Origin: an uncultured Prevotellaceae bacterium
GTDB lineage: Bacteria > Bacteroidota > Bacteroidia > Bacteroidales > Bacteroidaceae
Length of the DNA: 64,000 bases
Direction: 5' to 3'
Assembly (NCBI GenBank): GCA_900315105.1
Contig: OMXX01000003.1
Location: forward strand, 1-64,000
This document shows, one piece after another, positions 26,210 to 35,819 of the stretch; the first letter of the stretch is position 1; the number at the start of each line of letters is the position of its first letter. The notes beneath the pieces were generated by a model. The model worked only from the letters and a program-made list of their open reading frames with translations, did not search any database and had not been told where the DNA came from. Both the position numbers and the translations under genes were made by a program.

Positions 26210-28987
26210 TTACTTCCATTTTGTCTCTTGACTCTTGTCGTAGAGAAGTACGCCGTTAATCTTGTGTAGTACTGCATTGGAAGATGCTGAGATTGAGCAT
26301 CTGAATGATGTAGTGCTAAGATTGTCCAACTTCACACCTGAGCCCCATTCAACCCAATATTCACGGCAGCACTTGTTGCTTGCTGCCACGTTGGCGGTAT
26401 AGGTCTTGCCCAATTGATCCTTGACTGTCAGATTGTTTCCGTCCTGAGTTACGTAGATAGAATAGAAACGGTTGTTCTTAGGATTCAGCTTGCCAGACTC
26501 ATACTGGAAGTTAGAAACCTTGTCGCCACCGATATACACGGAGTTATCCTGTATGTGATAGCGTACAAAATTGTGTATTCTGTCTGCAATTTCATTTTTC
26601 TCGTCTTCAGAAGTTGAGTTGTTGTAGTCATCCCATGTTGGGAGATAACCATTGTCAATCATCTGCTTGATTGCAGCATCAGTAGGGACGTAGATAGTAT
26701 AGTTGTAGTTATCGAACACCTTAAGGTTCTTGTTCTCCGCAGGGTTTAGACAATAGTATTTTCCGTCCTTTGTTCCGAACAGAGCCTTACCGCTTTCGTC
26801 TGCAAATATCATATCGTAGAACAAATGGTCGCCACCCTTGTCTTTCTCTTCCTTCAATATCTCATATACAGACTTAGCAGAAGTCATAGGAATCTGTACC
26901 TTGCCCTGTTCGAAGGCTTCCGCATTGTTTACACCATAGGTTGTGCCGTTACCGTCGCTGCCCATGTCGTATATGTATTTGCTGGAAGCTTTGACTTTTC
27001 CACCTGTATAAAGTTGAAGACCGCCCTGGAAGCACATGTCGTTGCCTTCCTTGAATGCCTTGATGACACTGCCGGCCTTTGTCTTGTACATGGTCTTGTC
27101 GGCTGTGATATCCTCAAGAAGAATTGAGTTGTCAAGATAGTCATAGAGACGGTTTACGACAACATCCGATGTGAGACTGTAGTCAGGACCTTCGGCAGGT
27201 GTCCATGATCCGTCAGGAGCCATGACGACTGGCATTGCTATGCCATTAATCTGCTCCTTATAATAGAAGAATACGAGTAGATACTGTTGTGGAAGACCGT
27301 ATGAGCATGGGTCGATGAAGGAAAGAACCTTCTGGTCGGAATTGGATATTTTCACCCAATCTTCACTATTGAAAGGAATAATCAGGCTGAACTTTGAATC
27401 CATAGCCGTGAGGTATGGGGTGAAGTCCTTCGCAGCACCGTTATTCGTTACGTATGTTGGGGTGTAGTTACTTGAAAGGGCATGATAGATTACGCTGTAG
27501 TCACTTGTACTTTGAACAAGTGCTGGGAACATTACTGATGAATACTCAGAAGGGGCAAACACCTTATTAGTAATATATACAACGCCATTACAACCCATGA
27601 TACATGAGTCGATATCAGCTATGGTTACGCCCATAGAACGCTGTGAATCATCAAGTATTGAAGCAAACTTGGAAGGAACAGAGGCTACGAACGACTCCTG
27701 CATGTTCACATTGAGAAGCTTTACAAGAGTCTCGTATGGGATGTTATCCCATGAGCCGAACTTATCCTTTAGAACCTTACCAGAACCGCTGTTGAACCAT
27801 TCTGTAAGAGCTTTGTTGTTTGGCACGAGCATAGAAGCCGCATCATTCTGCATGATGATAGTGGTATTGTCTGCCATATACTGATTCCATCCTGGATCGA
27901 ATTTCAGCAGACCGCTGGCATTAAGGACATCATCCCTCCTGCCTGTTGGAGTGTAGAGCTCGTGATTTCCGCTATAGTTCAGGTAGCGGAGGTTATAGAG
28001 TGAATCCGTATTTTCATATTCCCGGTGGTGATACCAGAACTCCTCCTGTGATGCCTTGTCCAATGCTACGGGAACACTGAACCTATTGAGCAGTTTTGCC
28101 CATATAGTTGTATTGCTGTTCGTATTGATAATCTCAGCCATGTTAGGCGTTGACTCGATTACTCCGTCAACAACATATATGTAGCCGTTCTTGCAGGTCT
28201 GCTCGTTGCTGATTACCTTCCTGCCATTCACCCATGAGTCTTGGACTGACTCCGATGCGTGATTGGAGATTACATATAGGTCGTTATTCGTGATATTGTT
28301 CTTCTCCATGAACTGAGGGAGGAAGTGAATCATAGGTGCTGATGTCTGATCCTTCACGATATGGATGCTTTTCCCCTGACTGCGTACATTTCCCCAAGCC
28401 CTATTTACTGGGTCGTCGGCAATTGAATTGTTAATCGGGAAATTCTCAACATTCATTACGGGAATATTGTCAAGACTGCTTGCTGCAGTCTGACGACGCA
28501 TACACATACCGTTTTCTGGTAGTTTATTGTCGTCATTGGAAGGAATGTTTGACATGAGTTCAAGAAGGTACGCATTATTAATCATAGTACCATTGAATAA
28601 CTGGCTTTTTTGGCCGTCTGTGAGATCTTCGTATGATCTTACGCCGAAAATGTTATTGGAATTGAACCATGCCTGATAGGCATCATCAGATGCGACGAAT
28701 AGTGTCTTAGAACCCGTCTTTGAAAGAGTTTCCTTGTAGCCAAGGTCGTTAATGAGGCGCAGTGTGGTATTGAAAGTCTTGGTCTGGCCATCTACCTGAA
28801 TGCCTTCTTCAAGACGCTCATAGATAGAGTTGCCTAACCACTCTGGCTGTCCAGTGAGTATGTCCTTATCACAGGACTGCATCATGACAGCGCCTGCAAC
28901 AAACCCACCAACAGTCAGCATGTGAAGTGAAAGCTTTCTTGCCCACTTACTCTGCATTCTCTTGCGTTTAGCGATTTTTCTAATCAT
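26210..28987 (-). CDS. multi-FAS1-domain lipoprotein, 925 aa
   Basis: Lipoprotein signal ends VMMQSC (about 39). At least three fasciclin-type domains are visible: about 55-280 (LRLINDLGYKETLSKTGSKT, LFVASDDAYQAWF), about 350-480 (AASMLVPNNKALTEWF), and a C-terminal one (about 735-925; YTIYVPTDAAIKQMIDNGY, IHNFVRYHIQDNSVYIGG, LHKINGVLLYDKS). A middle region with LFYDMIFADESGK may be another degenerate copy. It is the second gene of the locus, between the 1151-aa protein and the first SusC. As no SusE/SusF-type gene is present, these fasciclin lipoproteins may fill the surface glycan-binding role; this is inference. Confidence 0.85.
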   Translation of the reverse strand: MIRKIAKRKRMQSKWARKLSLHMLTVGGFVAGAVMMQSCDKDILTGQPEWLGNSIYERLEEGIQVDGQTKTFNTTLRLINDLGYKETLSKTGSKTLFVASDDAYQAWFNSNNIFGVRSYEDLTDGQKSQLFNGTMINNAYLLELMSNIPSNDDNKLPENGMCMRRQTAASSLDNIPVMNVENFPINNSIADDPVNRAWGNVRSQGKSIHIVKDQTSAPMIHFLPQFMEKNNITNNDLYVISNHASESVQDSWVNGRKVISNEQTCKNGYIYVVDGVIESTPNMAEIINTNSNTTIWAKLLNRFSVPVALDKASQEEFWYHHREYENTDSLYNLRYLNYSGNHELYTPTGRRDDVLNASGLLKFDPGWNQYMADNTTIIMQNDAASMLVPNNKALTEWFNSGSGKVLKDKFGSWDNIPYETLVKLLNVNMQESFVASVPSKFASILDDSQRSMGVTIADIDSCIMGCNGVVYITNKVFAPSEYSSVMFPALVQSTSDYSVIYHALSSNYTPTYVTNNGAAKDFTPYLTAMDSKFSLIIPFNSEDWVKISNSDQKVLSFIDPCSYGLPQQYLLVFFYYKEQINGIAMPVVMAPDGSWTPAEGPDYSLTSDVVVNRLYDYLDNSILLEDITADKTMYKTKAGSVIKAFKEGNDMCFQGGLQLYTGGKVKASSKYIYDMGSDGNGTTYGVNNAEAFEQGKVQIPMTSAKSVYEILKEEKDKGGDHLFYDMIFADESGKALFGTKDGKYYCLNPAENKNLKVFDNYNYTIYVPTDAAIKQMIDNGYLPTWDDYNNSTSEDEKNEIADRIHNFVRYHIQDNSVYIGGDKVSNFQYESGKLNPKNNRFYSIYVTQDGNNLTVKDQLGKTYTANVAASNKCCREYWVEWGSGVKLDNLSTTSFRCSISASSNAVLHKINGVLLYDKSQETKWK

Positions 28988-29197
28988 ATTTAGGTTTCGT
29001 TTATAATGGTTTTAATGTTTCACTTTATATATTGTTCAGGCTGTTAGCCTTAGTTGGTTTCATTTCCTTGAGCTTGGGTTTTATGTTAACGCAATAAGCT
29101 TTACACATACCCCCAAATGTCTTTTCCTCTCTTCTTACACCGTCTTCTTTAAGGTGGTATTTTATAGACTTCCACCTCGATTGCCTTTTTTCACTCA

Positions 29198-29235
29198 AAT
29201 ACTGGGGTGGGTATATTTCAACCCACTCCAGTATT
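29198..29235 (-). terminator. hairpin after the 1151-aa gene
   Basis: AATACTGGGGTGGGT (29198-29212) pairs with ACCCACTCCAGTATT (29221-29235), 14 of 15 positions, loop of eight. It lies 24 bases past the stop of the 1151-aa gene and upstream of the fasciclin gene. No strong U run follows on the minus strand, so it may attenuate or protect transcripts rather than end them. Confidence 0.6.
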
Positions 29236-29258
29236 GTTATGTTAATTATGTTCGTTCA

Positions 29259-32200
29259 TTACTTCTTCATAACCTTCTTTACACCATTCTTTGTGCGGAT
29301 GATGTTGAGACCATTCTGAAGTGTGGCAACCTTGACACCGTTGATTGTATAGATGTCGATTGCCTCGGATGTGGCAACGACATCCACGATGCCGGTTTCA
29401 ACAGAAGGTTCCTTGCTGCTGTTCTTACCATAGTAGAAGAGCTGGAAGTAGTCTGCCTTGAACCATGTGTCAGAAGCAACCTTGATAGAGATCTTGTCAT
29501 TGTTGTTCTCAAGCTTGAAGACTACGCTTGCCTCTTCGCCATTTGTCTTGTCGGTTGTTGTTACCTCATACATGTTGTTGTTGACAATAACCTTCTGTAC
29601 ATTGTTCGCATCTGAAGCTACGAGACATGTGAGTTCGTATGTTCCAGCAGGAAGATCGAGATCCTCGATATCCTGTGCAACGAAGAAACCGCCTTCAACT
29701 GCAGAGCCGTTCCATGTGTTGAATACGTAAGAACCATCGGCATTGTTGATAGTGTAGGTTCCGTTGCTGTTTTCCTTAGAACCTGTATCACCTGTACCGC
29801 TTGCTGTTGTCCAACCTGTGAGGTCGCCAGTCTCGAAACTGTTGTTCGTAATCACGTTGGTGATTTCCTTACGATTATTGTCTGCAGCTTCGTCGATATC
29901 AGCAGGAACAGCAAGCTTCTTTGCGAGCTTTGTCATGTCTGCGATAGCCTGTTGAGCCTGAGCATCTGTGTATGTCTTGCCGTCAATGGCTGTAGAAACT
30001 TCTGTGCTGAGAGTGTTAGCCTGCTGTATTATTGCAGGACGAGCATCCTCTGAATTGCTGAGAGTCTCGTTGAATGTCTCTGCCTGAGCCAAGAGATTCT
30101 TGAAGAGAGCCTCAGACTCTGCTGCCTTTGTCTGGATAGCATAGATTGCAGCGAGTGCATTGAACATAACCTTACCGTCGGTCTGTGCGAGAGCCGCATT
30201 ACCATCCTCGACAGCCTTTTTCGCCTCCTGTGCAATATCAGAACCCATAAGAGCCTCTGCATTGATGCTCTTTACAGCCTTCTCAAGCTCCGGCTTGATA
30301 ATATTTGCGTCGAAACCCTGATAGATAAGCTTGAAGCGTGTGAAGATTGCCCATGATGTGCCTTCCTGAGTATTACCCTTGACACCGATGCGGAGAGGAT
30401 CACCCTTCTTTGCTACAAGGCCGAAAGCACTCTGAACATATTTACCATCGTCGAATGCAACACCTGCATTGGTCATGTCATTCGGATACCAGAACTCCTT
30501 GTTTGGATCAATGTATGGGGCAGGACCAGCAAGACCTTCAGTCTTATAGTAAGGATTTGCTTCGTCGTATGGAGCCTTGAACTTGTAGATGTTGTCAAGT
30601 GATGTCTTGGCATCATTCAGATAGATGTATGCAGGAGAGTTTGTAATGAACTCGTTATGGTCAGTTCTCTCTGTACCATCCTGATTGAAGTAGTACAACC
30701 AACCGTCGTTATCACCGTTGTTATAGCGATAGAATCCCTGAACCTGAATCTGATATACACCTACAGGAGCATTTGATATGTCCTGGTGGATGTCGAAATT
30801 CTTAGAATTCCATGCCTCAGCACACTTTGCAGCTGCATTTGCTGCTACGTTGCCGCCTTCACCAGAGTGCTCCCAGCCTTCCCAGCCTTGAGCAAAATCA
30901 GTGTTCTTCAGCATATTGCTTACGTCTGTACCTGCAGGAGTCTCAGCCTTTGCACTATCGTAGAGACGCTGAAGTTCTTCAGTCTCTTTCTTAATGTCTT
31001 CTGTAGAGAGTTCCAATTTCTCAATGAATTCGGTATAGTCGTAAGTTATGTAGTCTGCCAAATCAGTGGCAATACTCATATAGGTGCCCTCTGTAAGCAT
31101 CTTTGATGCCTGATCTGCCAAAGCCTTGTATGCCGCCCATGCTGCAATGTTCTCCTCTGCAGCTTTCTTTGTTGCATCGATAGCCTCGACTGCTGCCTTA
31201 TAAGACTGATAGTCAGTTGCGTTTGCCTTGCTGACTGCGTCGTTGAATGCTGCAATTATGCTCTTTGTCACATTACCCTCTGGTAGGGTAGCATTGGCAG
31301 CGTAGTCCTTCATCAGGGCACCCCATGCATCTGCACCGTTTCCATAATAGGTAAGAGCGAAGTTATCAACGATTGTCCAGTCATTGTTCTCCTTTGAGTC
31401 TTTCTTGACACCGATCTTTGCTGTGCCTTCAGATACAGGGAACAATACAGAGTTGGTCTTGTAGAGTGCTGTGCCTTCCTTCAACTCCTTGGTAGTACCA
31501 TTGAGGTTGGTGAAGTCAAGCATTGTGTTAGGGATATAGTATATGGTCTCACCATCCTTATATTCCGTAGCACCAATTGCTTCACCATTCTTGTCAAGAT
31601 GCTGTTCTCCAGCCTTGATAGGATCAAAGAGGTGCATTAGGCTTGCTGTAGCGATTTCCTCGCCGTTAGCTGTAACGTTGGCACCATAGATCTTGGCATA
31701 GTATTTTGCCTTATCCTTTGTCGCTGTGAAATCATTGGCAATTTCACCTGCACGATAGAATCCGTCAGCATTTACCTTATAAACACCTACAGGAAGATCC
31801 TTGAGTGTCTGATAGGTGTTATAGTTCTTATTAAAGTGCTCAGCAGCAGTACTTGCTGTACCTCCGGCACCGAATTTTTCTCCTTCCCAACCTGCAAAGT
31901 CGCCCTGCTTGTCGAATGAACGATTCTTTATAAGAGTAGAAACGTCTTTCGGATTAGCAAGTGTTGCGCTTGCCATATCAGCATCAGCAGCAGCCTTCAA
32001 CTTTGCTGGAATAGCATCGATAGCAGCCTGAAGTTCCTCAATCGTGCTTGCCGTATTGTTAAATACTGTTTCCTCTGCAGCCAAGTCGATTGAAGGATAA
32101 AGCTTCTTCGCTTCTTCGATGTCTGCTTTGAGCTTCATCGCGGCAACATACACATTATTGATGGGTTCCCATTCTTTGTATGCATCTATGCTAACACCTG

Positions 32201-32714
32201 TCCACTCATAATCTGCTTCAATTGCAGGCTCTTTTGATGTGAACCATGATGTCAGATAGAGTCGTGTGTCAGCAAAGTCTTTTGCAATGCCGAGGTATTC
32301 ATCGGCAAATGCCTTATTACCAATCTTATACTTGCCATTTCCAAGATCTGTAAGAGTCCAGGTGTTGCAGTTAGCACCATTGTTGTTGTCAACCCAGATA
32401 GCCGCGTTTGACTCAACAAACGTTTTACGCCACTCTTTGAATTTGGCAACTGAATCTACTAGAGCATAAGTACCATCGGTCTGTTCTTGGATTTTCCAAG
32501 GCATACCCTTGTCTCTACTTGCAGAGCCACGTGTTTCATAGTCGTTAGCACCGAGCATGAACGACCCAGTAGATACATTGTACAGATATTGGGCTGTAAC
32601 GCCATCCTTAACGATATCTTGCGTCGTCGGAACCGGTCTTACCCAACCATCTGCAAAAACAGATGAAGTCATCATCATTGATGTACCTAAAACGAGTAAT
32701 GTTTTTAGCTTCAT
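29259..32714 (-). CDS. secreted multimodular protein with three carbohydrate-binding-like modules, 1151 aa
   Basis: First gene of the locus. Signal peptide about 1-22 (MKLKTLLVLGTSMMMTSSVFA). An N-terminal domain (about 23-190) is followed by three related beta-sandwich modules: near 265 (NRSFDKQGDFAGWEGEKFG), near 603 (NTDFAQGWEGWEHSGEGG) and near 955 (NNSFETGDLTGWTTASGTG). Each continues with a LPVGVYKV/APVGVYQI/LPAGTYEL strand, as in CBM-like modules. Alanine- and lysine-rich helical linkers separate them (for example about 470-600 and 800-950). The sorting-like tail is IYTINGVKVATLQNG...GVKKVMKK. No catalytic motif is seen. It may be a cell-surface or secreted glycan-binding protein. I do not recognise a named family. 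Confidence 0.75.
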   Translation of the reverse strand: MKLKTLLVLGTSMMMTSSVFADGWVRPVPTTQDIVKDGVTAQYLYNVSTGSFMLGANDYETRGSASRDKGMPWKIQEQTDGTYALVDSVAKFKEWRKTFVESNAAIWVDNNNGANCNTWTLTDLGNGKYKIGNKAFADEYLGIAKDFADTRLYLTSWFTSKEPAIEADYEWTGVSIDAYKEWEPINNVYVAAMKLKADIEEAKKLYPSIDLAAEETVFNNTASTIEELQAAIDAIPAKLKAAADADMASATLANPKDVSTLIKNRSFDKQGDFAGWEGEKFGAGGTASTAAEHFNKNYNTYQTLKDLPVGVYKVNADGFYRAGEIANDFTATKDKAKYYAKIYGANVTANGEEIATASLMHLFDPIKAGEQHLDKNGEAIGATEYKDGETIYYIPNTMLDFTNLNGTTKELKEGTALYKTNSVLFPVSEGTAKIGVKKDSKENNDWTIVDNFALTYYGNGADAWGALMKDYAANATLPEGNVTKSIIAAFNDAVSKANATDYQSYKAAVEAIDATKKAAEENIAAWAAYKALADQASKMLTEGTYMSIATDLADYITYDYTEFIEKLELSTEDIKKETEELQRLYDSAKAETPAGTDVSNMLKNTDFAQGWEGWEHSGEGGNVAANAAAKCAEAWNSKNFDIHQDISNAPVGVYQIQVQGFYRYNNGDNDGWLYYFNQDGTERTDHNEFITNSPAYIYLNDAKTSLDNIYKFKAPYDEANPYYKTEGLAGPAPYIDPNKEFWYPNDMTNAGVAFDDGKYVQSAFGLVAKKGDPLRIGVKGNTQEGTSWAIFTRFKLIYQGFDANIIKPELEKAVKSINAEALMGSDIAQEAKKAVEDGNAALAQTDGKVMFNALAAIYAIQTKAAESEALFKNLLAQAETFNETLSNSEDARPAIIQQANTLSTEVSTAIDGKTYTDAQAQQAIADMTKLAKKLAVPADIDEAADNNRKEITNVITNNSFETGDLTGWTTASGTGDTGSKENSNGTYTINNADGSYVFNTWNGSAVEGGFFVAQDIEDLDLPAGTYELTCLVASDANNVQKVIVNNNMYEVTTTDKTNGEEASVVFKLENNNDKISIKVASDTWFKADYFQLFYYGKNSSKEPSVETGIVDVVATSEAIDIYTINGVKVATLQNGLNIIRTKNGVKKVMKK

Positions 32715-32831
32715 AATGATACGTTTTTAAGTTAGTGAAATGAATATAATAGTTAAAGTATATATTAACCTTTTAGCAGGTTGTCCGTGTCTCTGTTAAA
32801 GACGTTATTAGGTTGGTATCTATTTTGCTTG

Positions 32832-32839
32832 CAAAGATA
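32832..32839 (-). promoter_or_regulatory. -7 promoter box for the PUL
   Basis: The minus strand reads TATCTTTG, an exact TAnnTTTG match, about 118 bases upstream of the first gene of the locus; the -33 TTTG is weak (TTTA). The long leader (about 110 bases) could hold regulatory structure. No other gene lies in 32715-33036. Confidence 0.55.
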
Positions 32840-32982
32840 ATAATCTTTAGTTAATAAATGGAAAATATTGTGTAAATAAATGTTAAATGTGTTGTTTTTA
32901 ACTATAAAAAAAGTATTATTGCTGTGTTTATAAGTGTAAAACGGACAATATTTCCGAAAAAAAGCGTAGAGATAAGATATAT

Positions 32983-33026
32983 TTAAACGTGAGTTAGACA
33001 ATTCAATTCGTCGAACTCACGTTTAA
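32983..33026 (-). terminator. terminator of the GH35 gene, containing dispersed repeat copy B
   Basis: TTAAACGTGAGTT (32983-32995) and AACTCACGTTTAA (33014-33026) form a perfect 13-bp stem around 18 bases, 10 bases past the GH35 stop. The right arm is part of the TTCGTCGAACTCACGTT repeat also at 81-99. Confidence 0.7.
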
Positions 33027-33036
33027 TAACCGTAGG

Positions 33037-34992
33037 TTACTTAGCTCCCGGGGCAGCATCGTTTCCCGCTCCTCCGTCCTGTTTCTTTGCTGTTGATTTC
33101 TTGGAGATGTCAGTCTTTATGGCATCTTTTGGAAGACGGTCACGCTGCAACTGATCGATAATAGGTTTGGTGAGACCTTCTGTCTTTGCCTGTGTTGGAC
33201 CTGTTATATCAAGTACTACAATCTCGTTCTTGCCCTTCTTCAACCAGCATCCCGGCAGATAGAGAGTCTGTTGTGGACCTACTTCCCAGAAACGACCTAT
33301 GCAATGACCGTTTACCCATACGAGTCCCTTGCCCCATGTCCTCATGTCAAGATAGGTGTCGCCTGTCTTTTTGAGGTTGAAGGTTGCCCTGTAATATGCT
33401 GGCTGATCGCCAATTACGGTTGGGATATAGCTTAGGTCGTTATAGTCAAGTTCGTAAGGATAGAGATACACATTCCAGTCCTTGAGGTTATATGTGAGGT
33501 CGTTCTTGCCGTCTGTGGTGAACACCTCAACCTTATCCGTAATTCCTTTTGGATCATGTATGAGCTTAGAGTAGTTGATTCGTCCCATAACCTCTATGAA
33601 AATGTCGAGTTGGGCACCAGCCTTTACGTTTTCCTTGATTTGAAGTGTTGTCTCATAGCCATTACCACGATAGAGCTGCCCGACTTTCTTTCCGTCGATG
33701 GTTACAATGGCATAGTCGCACATATCGGTTATGCGGAGATATGCCCCTGCCTTGAGGTCGGGTAGGGTAGTGGTATAGAGAATGTTGCCATAGCCTTGGT
33801 TATATTGCTCCACGGGAAGAGCATCGTGTGACCGTATCGGCTGTGGCATGTTTCCTGCACGGAATAGAGGTGCCATTTCATTAAACTTTACCTCTGGGAT
33901 GGATATTATTGGTAATGGTTTTGGAACAGCAGGTAATTTTACATCTGAATGTTTCTGGAGAAGTTCGCGAAGCTGATAGTATTTCTCTGTTGCTGCTCCT
34001 TGTTCATCTATTGGGGCATCATAATCATAGCTTGTACAGTCTGGTGCAAAGCCTGTGTTATTTGCTCCTGCCCACCAGCCGAATGATGTTCCGCCGTGGG
34101 TCATATACAAAGAGAAGGAAATGCCGTTGTCGAGCATCGTTGATATGCCGTTCACCATATCTGTAGCAGGACGGGTTTCATGAGCACGGCCCCACCCGTC
34201 GAACCATCCGCTCCAGTATTCTGAGCACATGCGTGGGGCATTAGGACGGAGTTCTCCGAGTTTCTTGAACTGCTCAAGCACGTTGGCACCTGTTCCGAAG
34301 TTCATTGTCCATACGAGGTCGTCAAGGGCATTGTCCGTGAAATTGCTTGACCAGTCGCATTGGAACAAGGTCGTCTTATCCCATCCGGCTGCACGGAGGG
34401 CATCACGCATGGCACTTACGTATGGCTTGTCCTTTGCGTAGGAGCCGTATTCATTCTCCACCTGTACCATAATTATATTACCGCCATTCTCAAGGCGATA
34501 TGGAGCCAGTACCTCTGCCACCTTATTCTCAAAGGCGATGGCAGGCTTCATGAATTTCTCGTCCAACGTTCTTAGCTTGATACTGCGATCCTTGAGCAGC
34601 CACCAAGGCAGGCCACCCATTTCCCATTCTGCGCAAACGTATGGACCTGGACGTACTATCACCCACATTCCGTTCTTCTTGCAGAGTTCCATGAAGGCTG
34701 CAATGTCGTGGTTTCCTGAGAAATCCCACACGCCTGGCTGTGGTTCGTGGTAGTTCCAGAATACGTATGCACAGATAGTATTCATACCAAGCGCCTTACA
34801 CATCTTGATACGATGGTCCCAATATTCGCGTGGAATACGTGCATAGTGCAATTCGGCAGCCTTCACGATGAAAGGCTTTCCATCCAAAAGGAATGTGCCG
34901 TCACCTTGCGTAAAGGTATGGATTGTCGGTTGTTTGGCGTTAATTGAAATGGCAAAGGATATTATTGCCAAAAAGGATAGTAGTTTTTTCAT
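33037..34992 (-). CDS. beta-galactosidase, GH35
   Basis: Removes terminal beta-linked galactose, here probably from galactan or arabinogalactan side chains. The 651-aa product has a signal peptide (MKKLLSFLAIISFAISINA). The GH35 barrel follows: FLLDGKPFIVKAAELHYARI, YVFWNYHEPQPGVWDF, RPGPYVCAEWEMGGLPWWLL, then VQVENEYGSY with the acid/base Glu near 180 and CSEYWSGWFDGWG with the nucleophile Glu near 257. C-terminal beta domains end in YLPGCWLKKGKNEIVVLDITG, followed by a K/A/G-rich tail. It has its own terminator and lies upstream of the PUL promoter, so it is a separate unit on the same strand. Confidence 0.95.
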   Translation of the reverse strand: MKKLLSFLAIISFAISINAKQPTIHTFTQGDGTFLLDGKPFIVKAAELHYARIPREYWDHRIKMCKALGMNTICAYVFWNYHEPQPGVWDFSGNHDIAAFMELCKKNGMWVIVRPGPYVCAEWEMGGLPWWLLKDRSIKLRTLDEKFMKPAIAFENKVAEVLAPYRLENGGNIIMVQVENEYGSYAKDKPYVSAMRDALRAAGWDKTTLFQCDWSSNFTDNALDDLVWTMNFGTGANVLEQFKKLGELRPNAPRMCSEYWSGWFDGWGRAHETRPATDMVNGISTMLDNGISFSLYMTHGGTSFGWWAGANNTGFAPDCTSYDYDAPIDEQGAATEKYYQLRELLQKHSDVKLPAVPKPLPIISIPEVKFNEMAPLFRAGNMPQPIRSHDALPVEQYNQGYGNILYTTTLPDLKAGAYLRITDMCDYAIVTIDGKKVGQLYRGNGYETTLQIKENVKAGAQLDIFIEVMGRINYSKLIHDPKGITDKVEVFTTDGKNDLTYNLKDWNVYLYPYELDYNDLSYIPTVIGDQPAYYRATFNLKKTGDTYLDMRTWGKGLVWVNGHCIGRFWEVGPQQTLYLPGCWLKKGKNEIVVLDITGPTQAKTEGLTKPIIDQLQRDRLPKDAIKTDISKKSTAKKQDGGAGNDAAPGAK

Positions 34993-35044
34993 TGTTTTAT
35001 AGTTTAGTCGTTAGTTTAGGGGGTAGGGGTTAGTGTAATTTCAT

Positions 35045-35695
35045 TTATATTGCTGCCACTATTGCGAATACTGCAAGTGTGGCAAGAACGCTCATGGCAG
35101 GAATCCATTCCGTTATGGATGGGCATTCCCTTACCTCCGGAACCAATCTCTTTGGCAGATATTTCTGATATAACCAGATTATGATGCCAACGACGATTGT
35201 AGAGTATAATATGCCTCCGAGGAGATCGCCAGGATAGTGAACGCCGAGGTATGAGCGTGAATAGCAGACTATCAGGGATAGCAGGAACAGGGAGTATAGC
35301 ACTCGTTTTGACTTCATGAAATAAGCCGCGAGCAGGGATAATCCCCAATAGTTGGCTGCATGAGCCGACGGGAAGCCGTATGAGCCTCCACGGTAGTCGT
35401 TCACAATGTGAACGTATTGTGATAGAGGATTCTCGAGATTTGCCGGACGCAGGCGCTGAAACCAAGGTCGGATTACCTGTGAGTTCAGCATGTCCGTAAA
35501 CAACATCATCACTCCTACTAATAATAGAAGGTGTAAAGCTCCCATCCACCCTCTTCTCTTGTATGTCACAAAGAGGGTAATCAGATAAAACGGAATCCAC
35601 ACCAGTTTACCGCTTATGAGCCACATGAGTTGGTCAAGGTACTCTGTGTGGAATCCGTTTATCAACAGTAGGAATTGAGAATCAATTTCTGACAT
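35045..35695 (-). CDS. PAP2-family membrane phosphatase
   Basis: A 216-aa integral membrane protein with about five or six membrane segments. It carries the three phosphatase motifs: RPWFQRLRP (first motif, Arg in place of the usual Lys), FPSAHAANYWG (second) and SRSYLGVHYPGD (third). Such proteins dephosphorylate lipid phosphates such as undecaprenyl pyrophosphate or lipid A; which one cannot be read here. It is followed by GH35 on the same strand after 52 bases, but no functional link is obvious. Confidence 0.88.
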   Translation of the reverse strand: MSEIDSQFLLLINGFHTEYLDQLMWLISGKLVWIPFYLITLFVTYKRRGWMGALHLLLLVGVMMLFTDMLNSQVIRPWFQRLRPANLENPLSQYVHIVNDYRGGSYGFPSAHAANYWGLSLLAAYFMKSKRVLYSLFLLSLIVCYSRSYLGVHYPGDLLGGILYSTIVVGIIIWLYQKYLPKRLVPEVRECPSITEWIPAMSVLATLAVFAIVAAI

Positions 35696-35700
35696 TATCT

Positions 35701-35815
35701 AAGTGAAAAAGTGAAGAGTGAAAAGTGAAGAATTTGAGTTTCAGAGGTTCTGATATTTACATATGATTGCAAAATCTAACTTAAATTCTTCACTCTTCAC
35801 TTTTCACTCTTCGTT
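35701..35815. repeat. inverted GTGAAGA-type repeat between nhaD and the PAP2 gene
   Basis: The left part (35701-35739) repeats GTGAARAGTGAA and ends GAAGAATTTGAG. The right part (35781-35812) is its approximate inverse, TTAAATTCTTCACTCTTCAC followed by TTTTCACTCTTC. The pair can fold into a long stem. A related inverted pair is at 47941-48015. Confidence 0.6.
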
Positions 35816-35819
35816 TAAT

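Noticed and set aside
32765..33001. 78-codon minus-strand frame upstream of the 1151-aa gene
   Set aside because: It begins inside the GH35 terminator hairpin, runs over the promoter box of the locus and is low-complexity AT-rich text.
35016..35600. 194-codon frame overlapping the PAP2 gene
   Set aside because: It lies within the PAP2 gene in another frame; PAP2 carries all three phosphatase motifs, and this frame carries no motif.
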